64,000 bases of DNA. Origin: Paludibacterium sp. B53371. Lineage in GTDB: Bacteria > Pseudomonadota > Gammaproteobacteria > Burkholderiales > Chromobacteriaceae. Below, piece by piece: positions 18,100-25,854 of the stretch. The stretch is taken from assembly GCF_018802765.1 (NCBI RefSeq), contig NZ_CP069163.1, positions 3,296,311-3,360,310 of the forward strand. The letters are read 5' to 3'. The notes below the pieces were generated by a model that was given only the letters and a program-made list of their open reading frames with translations, was not told the DNA's origin and did not search any database. Position 1 is the stretch's first letter. Every line of letters begins with the position of its first letter. The position numbers and the translations under genes are program-made.

Positions 18100-18732
18100 T
18101 CAGACGGTCTTGCCCGCTACCATCAGAAAGACCGGGAAGCTTGTCTGTCCCGGCCCGGTTCCCTTGTTCATCACGAAGACCGTGGTGAAACGGACGGTCT
18201 CAAACCCGACCTGCTTTGCCCGTTCGGCCAGCTGGCTTCGATCGAATCCCTTGTGGCCGCTGAAATCCGGTCCGTGAAACGAGCCGTCCTCGGCATCGAG
18301 GTCGGCCACGCACAAATAGCCGGGCTGTTTCAGCATGGTATACATCTGCTGCAGCACCTTATCGGTGTCCTCGATGTGGTGCAGGGTCATGGCGGTAAAA
18401 ATCAGATCGACACTCGCTGGCGGCAAGGCCGGCTGACCCGCCTCTACCAGGCAGACGTGCATGTCCTGCCGGCCGCTGGCCTGGATCTTGTCCTGCAGCA
18501 CGGCCAGCATGCCCGGCGAGGTGTCGGCCAGGCTGAGCGGCCCCAGGTCGTCCTTCAGGGCGAAGCCGAGCAGGCCGGTACCGCAGCCGAACTCCAGCGC
18601 GGACATCCGGGTGTTCAGGGAGACCTGCTCGCGAATGGACTGGGCAATGGCGTTGGCTCGCGCCACTTTGACCGGGTCGTCGTCCCAGGTTTTGGCTTTG
18701 TCATCGAAAGACAGCGCGTTTGACGGGCACAT
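18100..18732 (-). CDS. Class I SAM-dependent methyltransferase
   Basis: The 210-residue protein starts at the ATG at 18732, which has GAGGAA seven bases upstream. The SAM motif I is LEFGCGTGLLGFAL, followed by the acidic SLADTSPGML and the post-motif LIFTAMTLHHIEDTDKVL. This is the UbiE/methyltransferase-11 type. It follows bioD on the same strand with a REP-like hairpin between. It is too short and too unlike BioC to be called malonyl-ACP methyltransferase. The substrate is unknown. Confidence 0.85.
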   Translation of the reverse strand: MCPSNALSFDDKAKTWDDDPVKVARANAIAQSIREQVSLNTRMSALEFGCGTGLLGFALKDDLGPLSLADTSPGMLAVLQDKIQASGRQDMHVCLVEAGQPALPPASVDLIFTAMTLHHIEDTDKVLQQMYTMLKQPGYLCVADLDAEDGSFHGPDFSGHKGFDRSQLAERAKQVGFETVRFTTVFVMNKGTGPGQTSFPVFLMVAGKTV

Positions 18733-18757
18733 GGATCGATTCCTCAAGGGGTCAGCG

Positions 18758-18823
18758 AAACGACGGGGTCAGGTCTTGTATTTTGCATCAGGACGCAAAA
18801 TACAAGACCTGACCCCGTCGTTT
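18758..18823. repeat. REP-like palindromic hairpin, copy 2 (extended stem)
   Basis: The same 52-base core as at 17224, extended by AAACGAC on the left and GTCGTTT on the right to give a 66-base hairpin. Relative to copy 1, TTTCAT/ATGAAA is replaced by TTGTAT/ATACAA, which keeps the pairing. A partial duplicate GGGGTCAG sits just outside on the left (18748). It lies between bioD and the methyltransferase gene. Confidence 0.85.
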
Positions 18824-18838
18824 CCGTCGTTTCATCGT

Positions 18839-19468
18839 TTATTCCGGGGCGTAGGGTAGTTCGAGCAGACGCGGCGCGGGCAGTTGCTGGTCCAGGGTGG
18901 CCAGGTTTTCGGCATAGGCCGCCATGTCCGGCACCACTCGGTTGGCCACCCAGCCGGCCAGGGTCAGGCCACTGGCCTGAATGGCCTGGGCGGTGAGCAG
19001 GGCATGGTTGATGCAGCCAAGGCGCATGCCCACCACCAGAATGACCGGCAGTTGCAGGGCGCGGGCCAGATCGGCCATGAATAGCTGGTCGGTCAGGGGG
19101 GCGTACCAGCCGCCGGCCCCTTCCACGGCCATGCGCTCGTACTGGGCCGCCAGCCGCTGGTAGTGTGCGACGATGGTCGGCAGGCTGATCTCGACGCCTG
19201 CCTGACGCGCGGCCAGATGCGGCGAGATGGGCGGCAGGAAACGATAGGGGTTCATCAGGTCGAGGTCGGTCTGGCCGGTCGCGGCGCTCAGCCGGCTGAC
19301 GTCGTCGTTGAGCCAGCGCCCGTCCGCCGCCACCTCGCAGCCGGAGGCCACCGGCTTCATGGCACCGACGTGCAGGCCCTGACTTTGCCAAAGCTGAATC
19401 AATTTGACGGTAGAATAGGTCTTGCCAACTTCAGTATCGGTGCCGGTAATGAAATACCCTTGGGTCAT
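18839..19468 (-). CDS. bioD: Dethiobiotin synthetase BioD
   Basis: The 209-residue protein opens with YFITGTDTEVGKTYSTVKLI, the P-loop of BioD. It has the substrate lysine in GAMKPVASGCE, the MNPYRFLPPISPHLAA segment and VEGAGGWYAPL. It closes the ureido ring of dethiobiotin using ATP and CO2. No other bio gene is in the window, so biotin synthesis is split between loci in this genome. Confidence 0.96.
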   Translation of the reverse strand: MTQGYFITGTDTEVGKTYSTVKLIQLWQSQGLHVGAMKPVASGCEVAADGRWLNDDVSRLSAATGQTDLDLMNPYRFLPPISPHLAARQAGVEISLPTIVAHYQRLAAQYERMAVEGAGGWYAPLTDQLFMADLARALQLPVILVVGMRLGCINHALLTAQAIQASGLTLAGWVANRVVPDMAAYAENLATLDQQLPAPRLLELPYAPE

Positions 19469-19549
19469 AGTGCCGCCTCATGCTGGAACCAAAGTGCGTT
19501 GTTATGACTCATTATCGGCTGTACCGCAAGTCGGCCACCCCTGCCCTGA

Positions 19550-20011
19550 ATGAAGACGATGAAACCGGAAGACCTGATCAACAACCTGCATAGCCTGAAT
19601 GGCCCGGCCCTGTGGAGCACGCTGGCGATCCTGCTGATCGCGCTGTGTGCCAACCTGCTGTATTACCGCACCCTGCAGCGCACCATGCGGGTGATTGACC
19701 CGTCGCGCCGTCCTTTCCCGCCAATCACGGTCTGGGCATCTCTGCTGCCGCTGGTCGGCATTCTGTGGTTCATGGTGTACATCATCATGCTGTCGCTCGG
19801 GCTGCAAAAAGAGCTGCGTGCGCGCAATCTGCCGGGCAATGGTGCCTTTGGCGTGACGATGGGCACCGTCACGTTGTTCCTGTTGTTTCTGGTGCCGGGT
19901 TATCAGCTGTACGTGGTGTTTCCGGCCATGATCCTGTGGGCCATTCACTGGCATCGCATGGCGATGTATCGCAAGCTGCTGGCCGACCCGGTCTATCTGT
20001 TGGTCGACTGA
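19550..20011 (+). CDS. Integral membrane protein, four predicted helices
   Basis: The 153-residue protein has hydrophobic segments at about 20-38, 62-82, 105-125 and 122-140, and a conserved-looking TLQRTMRVIDPSRRPFPP loop. Starts at ATG 19550 or 19559 are both possible. It diverges from bioD and converges with the FUSC gene across 15 bases. I recognise no named family. A location in the inner membrane is inferred from hydropathy. Confidence 0.7.
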   Translation: MKTMKPEDLINNLHSLNGPALWSTLAILLIALCANLLYYRTLQRTMRVIDPSRRPFPPITVWASLLPLVGILWFMVYIIMLSLGLQKELRARNLPGNGAFGVTMGTVTLFLLFLVPGYQLYVVFPAMILWAIHWHRMAMYRKLLADPVYLLVD

Positions 20012-20026
20012 GGGGCAGGAAGCGGC

Positions 20027-21079
20027 TCAGATGGTGCGCGGCTGACGCGCCGTGGTCCGGCGCAGGGCGAGATGCATGGCGTAGAAGATGGCGATGCCGA
20101 TCACGCCGCCCGCCACCACATTGAGCAGGCGCGAGCTTTCCAGCAGCAGGCTGCCGCCGAACAGGGTGATGATCAGCGAGTGGCCTGCACAGCGGGCGGC
20201 AAAGGCCGGGCGGTATTCGCGGAAGGCAACGATGGTGACCAGGGTCAGCAGGCCGGCCAGATTGATCCAGAAACTGCTGTGCGGCACGATGAACAGCCCG
20301 AGCACGATGCCGCTCGGCACGCCGACCAGTGCCCCGAACACCCGGTCGCGGATCTTTTTCGAGGTGCTGTGCAGCTCGCCGGTGATGACGCTGGCGGCTG
20401 ACCAGATAAACCACTGCCCTTGCGGAATGGCATGACGCTCGAACAGCCAGGCACACAGCCCGACGGCCAGTGCAGCGGCCAGTGCCGGCAGGGTGGCGTC
20501 GATGCCATTACCCAGTTTTCTTTCCAGATGATGCCAGCGGCCAAGGTGGCGCCACAGCGACACGCCGGGCTGTCGTGTCAGGCTGCGGTGCAACAGGCTG
20601 AGCAGCAGTACCGGCAGCAACCCCCAGGCCAGATAGGGAACCCAGTGCACGGCCTGGGCCCAGCGACCGTTGCCTTGCCAGTGCCCGCCATTTTCGATGG
20701 CGCTATACAGCACGGGGATGAAGGTCCAGGTACCGAAGCTGCGCAATACACGATCCCAGCCGGTCAGGCCGAGCAGGAAGATGCCCAGGCCGGCGCACAG
20801 TGCGACGAACAGCCAGGGGTGCGGAATGGCCAGAAACAGTGCCAGAAAGCCGCCGATCATGGCCAGGCCGTGTACCAGTACCAGCAGCGGGCCGGAGTGG
20901 GTCTCGCGATAGACGATCAGCGCCGAGATGGTGACGACGGAAGCCTGTTGCCAGCCTTCGTCATGGCAGTATTCGGCCAGCAGGAAGAACGGCAGCAGGC
21001 ACAAGATGGCGGCCAGTATGGAGGTGCCGCGAAACACCTTGTCGAGGCGTTGCGTCACGGGAGAAATCAGGGACGACAC
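20027..21079 (-). CDS. FUSC-type membrane transporter
   Basis: The 350-residue protein has about ten hydrophobic helices. It appears as two halves, with the second containing SAASVITGELHSTSKKIRDRVFGALVGVPSGIVLG, the FUSC signature region. FUSC proteins (fusaric acid resistance, AaeB, YccS) export aromatic acids. No membrane-fusion partner gene is adjacent, which would be expected for AaeAB. The exporter role is an inference from the family. Confidence 0.8.
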   Translation of the reverse strand: MSSLISPVTQRLDKVFRGTSILAAILCLLPFFLLAEYCHDEGWQQASVVTISALIVYRETHSGPLLVLVHGLAMIGGFLALFLAIPHPWLFVALCAGLGIFLLGLTGWDRVLRSFGTWTFIPVLYSAIENGGHWQGNGRWAQAVHWVPYLAWGLLPVLLLSLLHRSLTRQPGVSLWRHLGRWHHLERKLGNGIDATLPALAAALAVGLCAWLFERHAIPQGQWFIWSAASVITGELHSTSKKIRDRVFGALVGVPSGIVLGLFIVPHSSFWINLAGLLTLVTIVAFREYRPAFAARCAGHSLIITLFGGSLLLESSRLLNVVAGGVIGIAIFYAMHLALRRTTARQPRTI

Positions 21080-21595
21080 GGATAACCTTCGGATTGTGCG
21101 ATTGTTAGCAATACCTAATATAGCCAGCTTTGTGCTGGCATGCTCTGATCCAGAACAACTCAGGACGGTAATGGCCGATCTGGCGCCAGCGGTTTTCTCC
21201 TGTCAAAGCAAATGGCTAGCTCAGCCTCTCAGGCGCACGACACTCGCCCAGAGACCTGTGCCATTCGCACACCATCCAGCTTGAACGCACTGGCATTACC
21301 CATACGGCATGATCTACTGCCTTTATTTAGCCATGAGTCTGCGCATGTCATCGACTGCCTTCTCGGACAGCACCGGCCAGCAAGCCGCCGCCGAAGCTGA
21401 AGCCCGGTTGTTTTTCTATTGCCAGAAGGCAGTGGACCAGGCGCAGTACGAATGCAAACCGCCGACCTTGTGGGTCGGCGGTTTTGCCTGACGCGCGATA
21501 ACGCGCAGGCATGAAGGGTCGGTCTTGTGGACCTGGGATTTCTCGGCACCCCGCCGACAACGGGACGGGAGCGACAGGGTGCGGGAAGGTGGCAA
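21080..21595. other. 516-base intergenic stretch without a convincing gene
   Basis: It lies between the FUSC start and the leuA stop. A short plus-strand frame (21309-21491, 60 codons) and a minus-strand frame (21348-21560) overlap each other. Neither has a clear ribosome-binding site or a recognisable product, and the plus frame runs through the terminator at 21456-21485. The leftmost 100 bases probably hold the FUSC promoter. Confidence 0.5.
21456..21485. terminator. Rho-independent terminator downstream of leuA
   Basis: AAACCGCCGACC at 21456 pairs perfectly with GGTCGGCGGTTT ending at 21484, around a TTGTG loop, with TTTT at 21482-21485 on the plus strand. It lies 111 bases beyond the leuA stop and can act in both directions, though the T-run is short. 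Confidence 0.75.
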
Positions 21596-23383
21596 TTATT
21601 GCTGGGGGTTGAGCCAGTTCTCCTTGCCGTGGATTTTGTTGAGGGCCGACAGATAGGCCTTGGCCGAGGCGACGATGATGTCGGTGTCGGCACCCTGGCC
21701 GTTGACGATGGTACCGTCGCGCGCCAGACGCACGGTGACTTCACCCTGCGACTCGGTGCCCTTGGTGATGGCGTTGACCGAGTACAGCTGCAGTTCGGTA
21801 CCGCTGTTGACCACCGATTCGATGGCCTTGAAGGCGGCATCGACCGGGCCGGAACCGCTGCTGACGGCGCGCTTTTCTTCGCCGCCTTCGGCAAAGACGA
21901 TTTCGGCGCGCGGCTCTTCGCCGGTTTCGGTGCTGACCTTGAGCGAGACGAACTTGAAGTCTTCGCGCTCGACGGCACCGATGCCGTCGGACAACAGGGC
22001 ATACAGGTCTTCGTCGAATACTTCGCGCTTCTTGTCGGCCAGATCCTTGAAGCGGGCGAAGGCGGCGTTGAGGGCCTCTTCGCTGCCCGGCTCGATGCCG
22101 AGTTCAGCCAGTTTGGTCTTGAAGGCGTTGCGGCCGGACAACTTGCCGAGCGTCAGGCGGTTGGCGCTCCAGCCAACGCTTTCGGCCGACATGATTTCGT
22201 AGGTTTCGCGGTGCTTGAGTACGCCGTCCTGGTGGATGCCGGATTCGTGGGCAAAGGCATTGGCGCCGACGATGGCCTTGTTCGGCTGTACCGGGTAGCC
22301 GGTGATGGTGGACACCAGCTTGGAGGTCGGCACGATCTGGCTGCTGTCGATGGCGGTTTGCAGGCCGAACAGGTCGCTGCGGGTTTTGACCGCCATGACC
22401 ACTTCTTCCAGGCTGGCATTGCCGGCGCGCTCGCCCAGGCCGTTGATGGTGCACTCGACCTGACGGGCACCCGCTTCGACCGCGGCCAGCGAGTTGGCCA
22501 CGGCCATGCCGAGGTCGTTGTGGCAGTGGGTGGACCACACCACCTTGTCGGCGCCGGGGACGCGCTCGATCAGGGTGTGCATGCGCTGGTACCACAGCGA
22601 GGGGATGGAGTAGCCGACGGTATCGGGTACGTTGATGGTGCGGGCACCGGCCTGGATCACCGCATCAAAGATGCGGACCAGGAAGTCCATGTCGGAGCGC
22701 ACGGCGTCTTCGGCGGAGAACTCGACATCGTCGGTGTAGTTGCGCGCCTGTTTGACTGCCCGGACCGCGGCCTCGACCACCTGGTCGGGGCTCATGCGCA
22801 GCTTTTTCTCCATGTGGATCGGGCTGGTGGCGATGAAGGTGTGGATGCGGCCGCGGTTGGCCGGGCGAATGGCCTCGCCGGCGGCGCGCACGTCATTGTC
22901 GTTGGCGCGCGCCAGCGAACAGACGGTCGAATCGCGCACCTGCTCGGCGATGGCGTGGATGGCCTGGGCATCGCCCGGACTGGCGGCGGCAAAGCCGGCC
23001 TCGATCACGTCCACCCCGAGCCGCTCCAGCTGGCGCGCGATGCGGATTTTTTCCTCGCGGGTCATGGAAGCGCCCGGGCTTTGTTCGCCGTCGCGCAAGG
23101 TGGTGTCGAAAATGATCAGACGATCGCCCATCTTGTGGTTTCTCCCTGTTGCAGCCGACACCGGCGAGACAGCCAGATAGTCGTTGTAATTAAAGGTTCT
23201 GCCTTGATTGGCCGCCCATTGCGCCAGCTTGTTGAGCTGGGCGAGCGGCAGGCTGCCACGCTCTCTCCATTTGTAGATTGCAGCACGGGAAACCGGCTCA
23301 TCGGGAAAGGTTCGGCTCAGGGCTTCGGCCAGGGGGCCGGGTCCACCAAAATCTTCGATCAGTCGCTCGATGTCCAATTGCAT
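21596..23383 (-). CDS. leuA: 2-isopropylmalate synthase LeuA with N-terminal helix-turn-helix extension
   Basis: The open frame codes 595 residues. Residues 85-595 are a normal Leu[21 protein letters not shown], the metal motif [27 protein letters not shown] and a C-terminal LeuA regulatory domain. Residues 1-84 are extra and look like a Cro/CI-type helix-turn-helix ([11 protein letters not shown], then [15 protein letters not shown]). Both possible starts have ribosome-binding sites: GGAG six bases before 23383, and AGGGAG ten bases before the internal ATG at 23131. A fused protein and a shorter LeuA may both be made. The gene commits ketoisovalerate to leucine and ends the ilv-psd-pssA-leuA order. 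Confidence 0.93.
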   Translation of the reverse strand: MQLDIERLIEDFGGPGPLAEALSRTFPDEPVSRAAIYKWRERGSLPLAQLNKLAQWAANQGRTFNYNDYLAVSPVSAATGRNHKMGDRLIIFDTTLRDGEQSPGASMTREEKIRIARQLERLGVDVIEAGFAAASPGDAQAIHAIAEQVRDSTVCSLARANDNDVRAAGEAIRPANRGRIHTFIATSPIHMEKKLRMSPDQVVEAAVRAVKQARNYTDDVEFSAEDAVRSDMDFLVRIFDAVIQAGARTINVPDTVGYSIPSLWYQRMHTLIERVPGADKVVWSTHCHNDLGMAVANSLAAVEAGARQVECTINGLGERAGNASLEEVVMAVKTRSDLFGLQTAIDSSQIVPTSKLVSTITGYPVQPNKAIVGANAFAHESGIHQDGVLKHRETYEIMSAESVGWSANRLTLGKLSGRNAFKTKLAELGIEPGSEEALNAAFARFKDLADKKREVFDEDLYALLSDGIGAVEREDFKFVSLKVSTETGEEPRAEIVFAEGGEEKRAVSSGSGPVDAAFKAIESVVNSGTELQLYSVNAITKGTESQGEVTVRLARDGTIVNGQGADTDIIVASAKAYLSALNKIHGKENWLNPQQ

Positions 23384-23495
23384 GTTTCACTCCGCTGCTT
23401 ATGTGACTTCAGACTGCCGTTTATCCGACATTACGTCAAATGTTGCTCTGCATGATGGCTAATTTTCTGTGGTAAATTCTGTCACACCGCTCAAT

Positions 23496-23514
23496 ATTGG
23501 ACATATAGTCCAAT
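23496..23514. promoter_or_regulatory. Perfect palindrome in the leuA / thrS-paralogue divergent region
   Basis: ATTGGACATATAGTCCAAT is a perfect 7-5-7 dyad. It lies 113 bases upstream of the leuA start and 67 bases upstream of the threonine leader peptide. A TATAAA at 23534-23539 on the plus strand could be the -10 box of the leader transcript. It is a candidate operator, possibly for the helix-turn-helix domain of LeuA. Confidence 0.5.
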
Positions 23515-23580
23515 TCTTAATCCTGGCGCTGCGTATAAAACCCCATTGACATAGCCGCGCTTCTCCCGCAGGCTAAATGC

Positions 23581-23694
23581 ATGGAACCCGTCCGCGCCCA
23601 ACTGTCCTCTGTCCTCGCCCTGGCCTGCTCGTCAAGCCAGGCGATGTCGCGCGTACTGGCCACCACCACCGAGACCCCCACCACGGCTACCTGA
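23581..23694 (+). CDS. Threonine-rich leader peptide (attenuator) of the thrS paralogue
   Basis: The 37-codon frame ends RVLATTTETPTTAT then TGA: seven of its last ten codons are Thr (ACC or ACG, positions 23662-23691). This is the hallmark of attenuation by Thr-tRNA level, as in thrL. A weak AGG lies eight bases before the ATG. The stop codon sits at the edge of the first arm of the RNA stem described next. The real gene starts 87 bases downstream. It would be induced when charged tRNA-Thr is scarce. A longer overlapping frame from 23577 is less likely to be the functional one. Confidence 0.75.
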   Translation: MEPVRAQLSSVLALACSSSQAMSRVLATTTETPTTAT

Positions 23695-23726
23695 GACGTT
23701 GTGGAGGTAGCCAAATGGCTGCCTCC
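23685..23726 (+). promoter_or_regulatory. Mutually exclusive RNA stems of the threonine attenuator
   Basis: Arm 1 GGCTACCT (23685-23692, containing the last leader codons) pairs perfectly with arm 2 AGGTAGCC (23705-23712). Arm 2 in the form GGAGGTAGCC (23703-23712) pairs instead with arm 3 GGCTGCCTCC (23717-23726) around the loop AAAT, with one G-T pair. A ribosome finishing the leader covers arm 1 and favours 2:3; stalling at Thr codons could free arm 1. The 2:3 stem has no T-run, so it may act by Rho or on translation. Confidence 0.65.
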
Positions 23727-23781
23727 CGACCGGTGATGACCTGCGGCGAGTCAGCCGAACATCACTGACAAGGAGTCGATC

Positions 23782-25020
23782 ATGGTTGTCCCCGCCCCCG
23801 CCGTTTCCCCTGTTGCCGCCGTCGAGGCGAGCGAACTCGATGCCCGCGACCACCGACTGCTCGGCCAGCAGCTGGATCTGTTTCATCTGCAGCCGCAGGC
23901 CCCCGGCGCGGTGTTCTGGCACCCGCGTGGCTGGACGCTGTTCAATTTGTTGATCGATCACTTGCGCCGACATCAGCAGGCGGCCGGCTATGTCGAGGTC
24001 AATACGCCGGATCTGATGGATCTGGCGCTGTGGCAGCAGTCGGGCCACTGGGACAATTTCCGCCAGCACATGTTTACCAGCCTGACGCAGGACGAGCGGC
24101 AGATGGCACTCAAGCCGATGAGCTGTCCGGGGGCGGTGCAGCTGTTTGCCCACGGGCTGAAGAGCTGGCGTGATCTGCCGCTGCGCATGGCCGAATTCGG
24201 CAAGGTGCATCGCTACGAGCCGTCTGGTGCGCTGATGGGGCTGAAACGCCTGCGCCATTTCACCCAGGATGACGCGCATATTTTCTGCACGCTGGCGCAG
24301 ATGGATGGCGAGTGTCAGGCAATGATCCAGCTGTTGCTGGCGGTGTATCGGGATTTTGGCTTTGATCAGGTCAGGATCAGGCTGTCGACGCGACCGGCAC
24401 AGCGCATGGGCAGCGATGCGCTGTGGGACCGTCTGGAGGCAGCCCTGTCCGGCACGCTGCAGGCGCTGGGCGTGGCTTACGAGATGAATCCGGGTGAAGG
24501 CGCGTTTTACGGGCCCAAGCTGGAATTCGTGCTGACGGATGCCATCGGGCGCGACTGGCAATGCGGGACGCTGCAGGTGGATTTGATCCTGCCGGAACGG
24601 TTTGATCTGGGTTATATCGATGCCCAGGGCGAGCGGGTGCGGCCGGTGATGCTGCATCGTGCGGTGTTCGGCTCGCTGGAGCGCTTCATGGCCGTGTTGC
24701 TGGAGCATCATGACGGCACGCTGCCTGGCTGGCTGGCGCCGCTGCAGGCGGTGCTGCTGCCGATCAGCGCCCGGCATGCCGGGCATGCAGCCGGGGTACT
24801 GGCCTTGTTGCAGCAACAGGGTCTGCGGGTGGCGCTGGATGCGCGCGCTCAGACCATCGCCCTGCGGGTTCGCGAACACAGTCTGCAACGTATTCCGCTG
24901 ATGCTGGTGATCGGCGATCAGGAGGTGGCGGACGGCACGCTGGCGGTGCGCTCGTGCCGCGGCGAGCGGCTTGGCGCTCATGCCCCGGCGGCGATTGTCG
25001 AATGGTTACGGGCGCACTGA
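23782..25020 (+). CDS. Threonyl-tRNA synthetase paralogue lacking TGS and editing domains
   Basis: At 412 residues it is about 230 shorter than standard ThrRS. The match begins at the catalytic domain (ARDHRLLGQQLDLFHLQ). Class II motif 2 (RMAEFGKVHRYEPSG, with RHFTQDDAHIFC) and motif 3 (GSLERFMAVLLEHH) are intact, as are the zinc ligands C115, H166 and H292, followed by an anticodon-binding domain (about 318-412). The N1 TGS and N2 editing domains are absent, so Ser-tRNA-Thr could not be cleared in cis. AAGGAG lies six bases before the ATG. A Thr-rich leader precedes it. It is probably a starvation- or inhibitor-induced second ThrRS; the housekeeping thrS is not in the window. Confidence 0.92.
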   Translation: MVVPAPAVSPVAAVEASELDARDHRLLGQQLDLFHLQPQAPGAVFWHPRGWTLFNLLIDHLRRHQQAAGYVEVNTPDLMDLALWQQSGHWDNFRQHMFTSLTQDERQMALKPMSCPGAVQLFAHGLKSWRDLPLRMAEFGKVHRYEPSGALMGLKRLRHFTQDDAHIFCTLAQMDGECQAMIQLLLAVYRDFGFDQVRIRLSTRPAQRMGSDALWDRLEAALSGTLQALGVAYEMNPGEGAFYGPKLEFVLTDAIGRDWQCGTLQVDLILPERFDLGYIDAQGERVRPVMLHRAVFGSLERFMAVLLEHHDGTLPGWLAPLQAVLLPISARHAGHAAGVLALLQQQGLRVALDARAQTIALRVREHSLQRIPLMLVIGDQEVADGTLAVRSCRGERLGAHAPAAIVEWLRAH

Positions 25021-25023
25021 CGC

Positions 25024-25057
25024 AAAAAAAGCCGCCGGCATGGTGCCGGCGGCTTTT
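25024..25057. terminator. Bidirectional terminator between thrS paralogue and pssA
   Basis: GCCGCCGGC and GCCGGCGGC form a perfect nine-base stem around ATGGT, flanked by seven A on the left and TTTT on the right. It serves both convergent genes. Confidence 0.93.
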
Positions 25058-25074
25058 CGTGTACAAGGCCGTAC

Positions 25075-25842
25075 TCAGGTGTGCTGTTCGCGCTGGCGAC
25101 GCAGGCGGCGCAGGGCGGCACCGACATAGCCGGACAGGCCGTAGCAGACGAAGAAGCCGAACAGGACCAGCGGCGGCGAGGCGACCAGCAGCAGGATGAC
25201 CAGCACCAGCACCATCAGGGCGAAGAAAGGCACTTTGCGGCGCAGGTGGATTTCCTTGAAGCTCCAGAAGCGCACGTTGCTGACCATGGACAGGCCGGCA
25301 AAGGCGGTGAAGCCGAGCGTCAGCCAGTCGAGGTATGGCAGGGTGTCGTAGCCGTAGGACAGGCAGATCCACACCAGTCCGGCGACCAGCGCGGCGGCGG
25401 CCGGGCTGGGCAGGCCGATGAACCAGCGCTTGTCGACCACGCCGATCATGGTGTTGAAGCGCGCCAAGCGCAGGGCCGCGGAGGCGCAGTAGATGAAGGC
25501 GATCATCCAGCCGACCTTGCCCAGGCCGCGCAGTTGCCACTCGTAGGCCACCAGGGCCGGGGCCACGCCGAAGCTGACCATGTCTGACAGGCTGTCAAAC
25601 TCGGCGCCGAAGGCGCTCTGGCTGTGGGTCAGGCGTGCCACGCGGCCATCCATGCCATCCAGGATCATGGCGAGGAAGATGGCCACCGCCGCATACTCGT
25701 AGTTGTGGTTCATGGCCTGCACGATGGCATAGAAGCCGGAGAACAGCGCCGCGAGGGTAAACGAGTTGGGCAGCAGGTAGATGCCCTGGCGGCGCAGCGA
25801 ACGCTTTTCGCGTCCGCCAGGCAGCATGTCCGGAATGGTCAT
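25075..25842 (-). CDS. pssA: CDP-diacylglycerol-serine O-phosphatidyltransferase PssA
   Basis: The 255-residue membrane protein has about eight helices. The CDP-alcohol phosphotransferase motif is complete: DGMDGRVARLTHSQSAFGAE followed by FDSLSDMVSFG, giving the DGxxDGxxAR...GxxxDxxxD pattern. It makes phosphatidylserine, which the Psd enzyme encoded just upstream decarboxylates. It lies 12 bases after psd on the same strand. Confidence 0.96.
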   Translation of the reverse strand: MTIPDMLPGGREKRSLRRQGIYLLPNSFTLAALFSGFYAIVQAMNHNYEYAAVAIFLAMILDGMDGRVARLTHSQSAFGAEFDSLSDMVSFGVAPALVAYEWQLRGLGKVGWMIAFIYCASAALRLARFNTMIGVVDKRWFIGLPSPAAAALVAGLVWICLSYGYDTLPYLDWLTLGFTAFAGLSMVSNVRFWSFKEIHLRRKVPFFALMVLVLVILLLVASPPLVLFGFFVCYGLSGYVGAALRRLRRQREQHT

Positions 25843-25854
25843 GGCAGCGTCCGA

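Noticed and set aside
18098-18107. Neisseria-type DNA uptake sequence
   Set aside because: GTCAGACGGT here and near 47621 resembles the uptake decamer TTCAGACGGC but differs at both ends; I saw no full copy.
18100-18732. Calling the methyltransferase BioC because bioD is adjacent
   Set aside because: At 210 residues with UbiE-like motifs and no BioC-specific features, adjacency alone is not enough; a REP-like hairpin also separates the genes.
21309-21491. 60-codon plus-strand frame between the FUSC gene and leuA
   Set aside because: No ribosome-binding site, no recognisable product, and its end is the stem of a terminator.
23577-23768. 63-codon frame overlapping the threonine leader, containing HHHRDPHH
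   Set aside because: It begins four bases earlier and shares the region, and its His run is simply the shifted reading of the Thr codons (CCACCACCACC). The Thr frame ends at the RNA stem as leaders do, and the downstream gene is a ThrRS, so the Thr frame is the better explanation.
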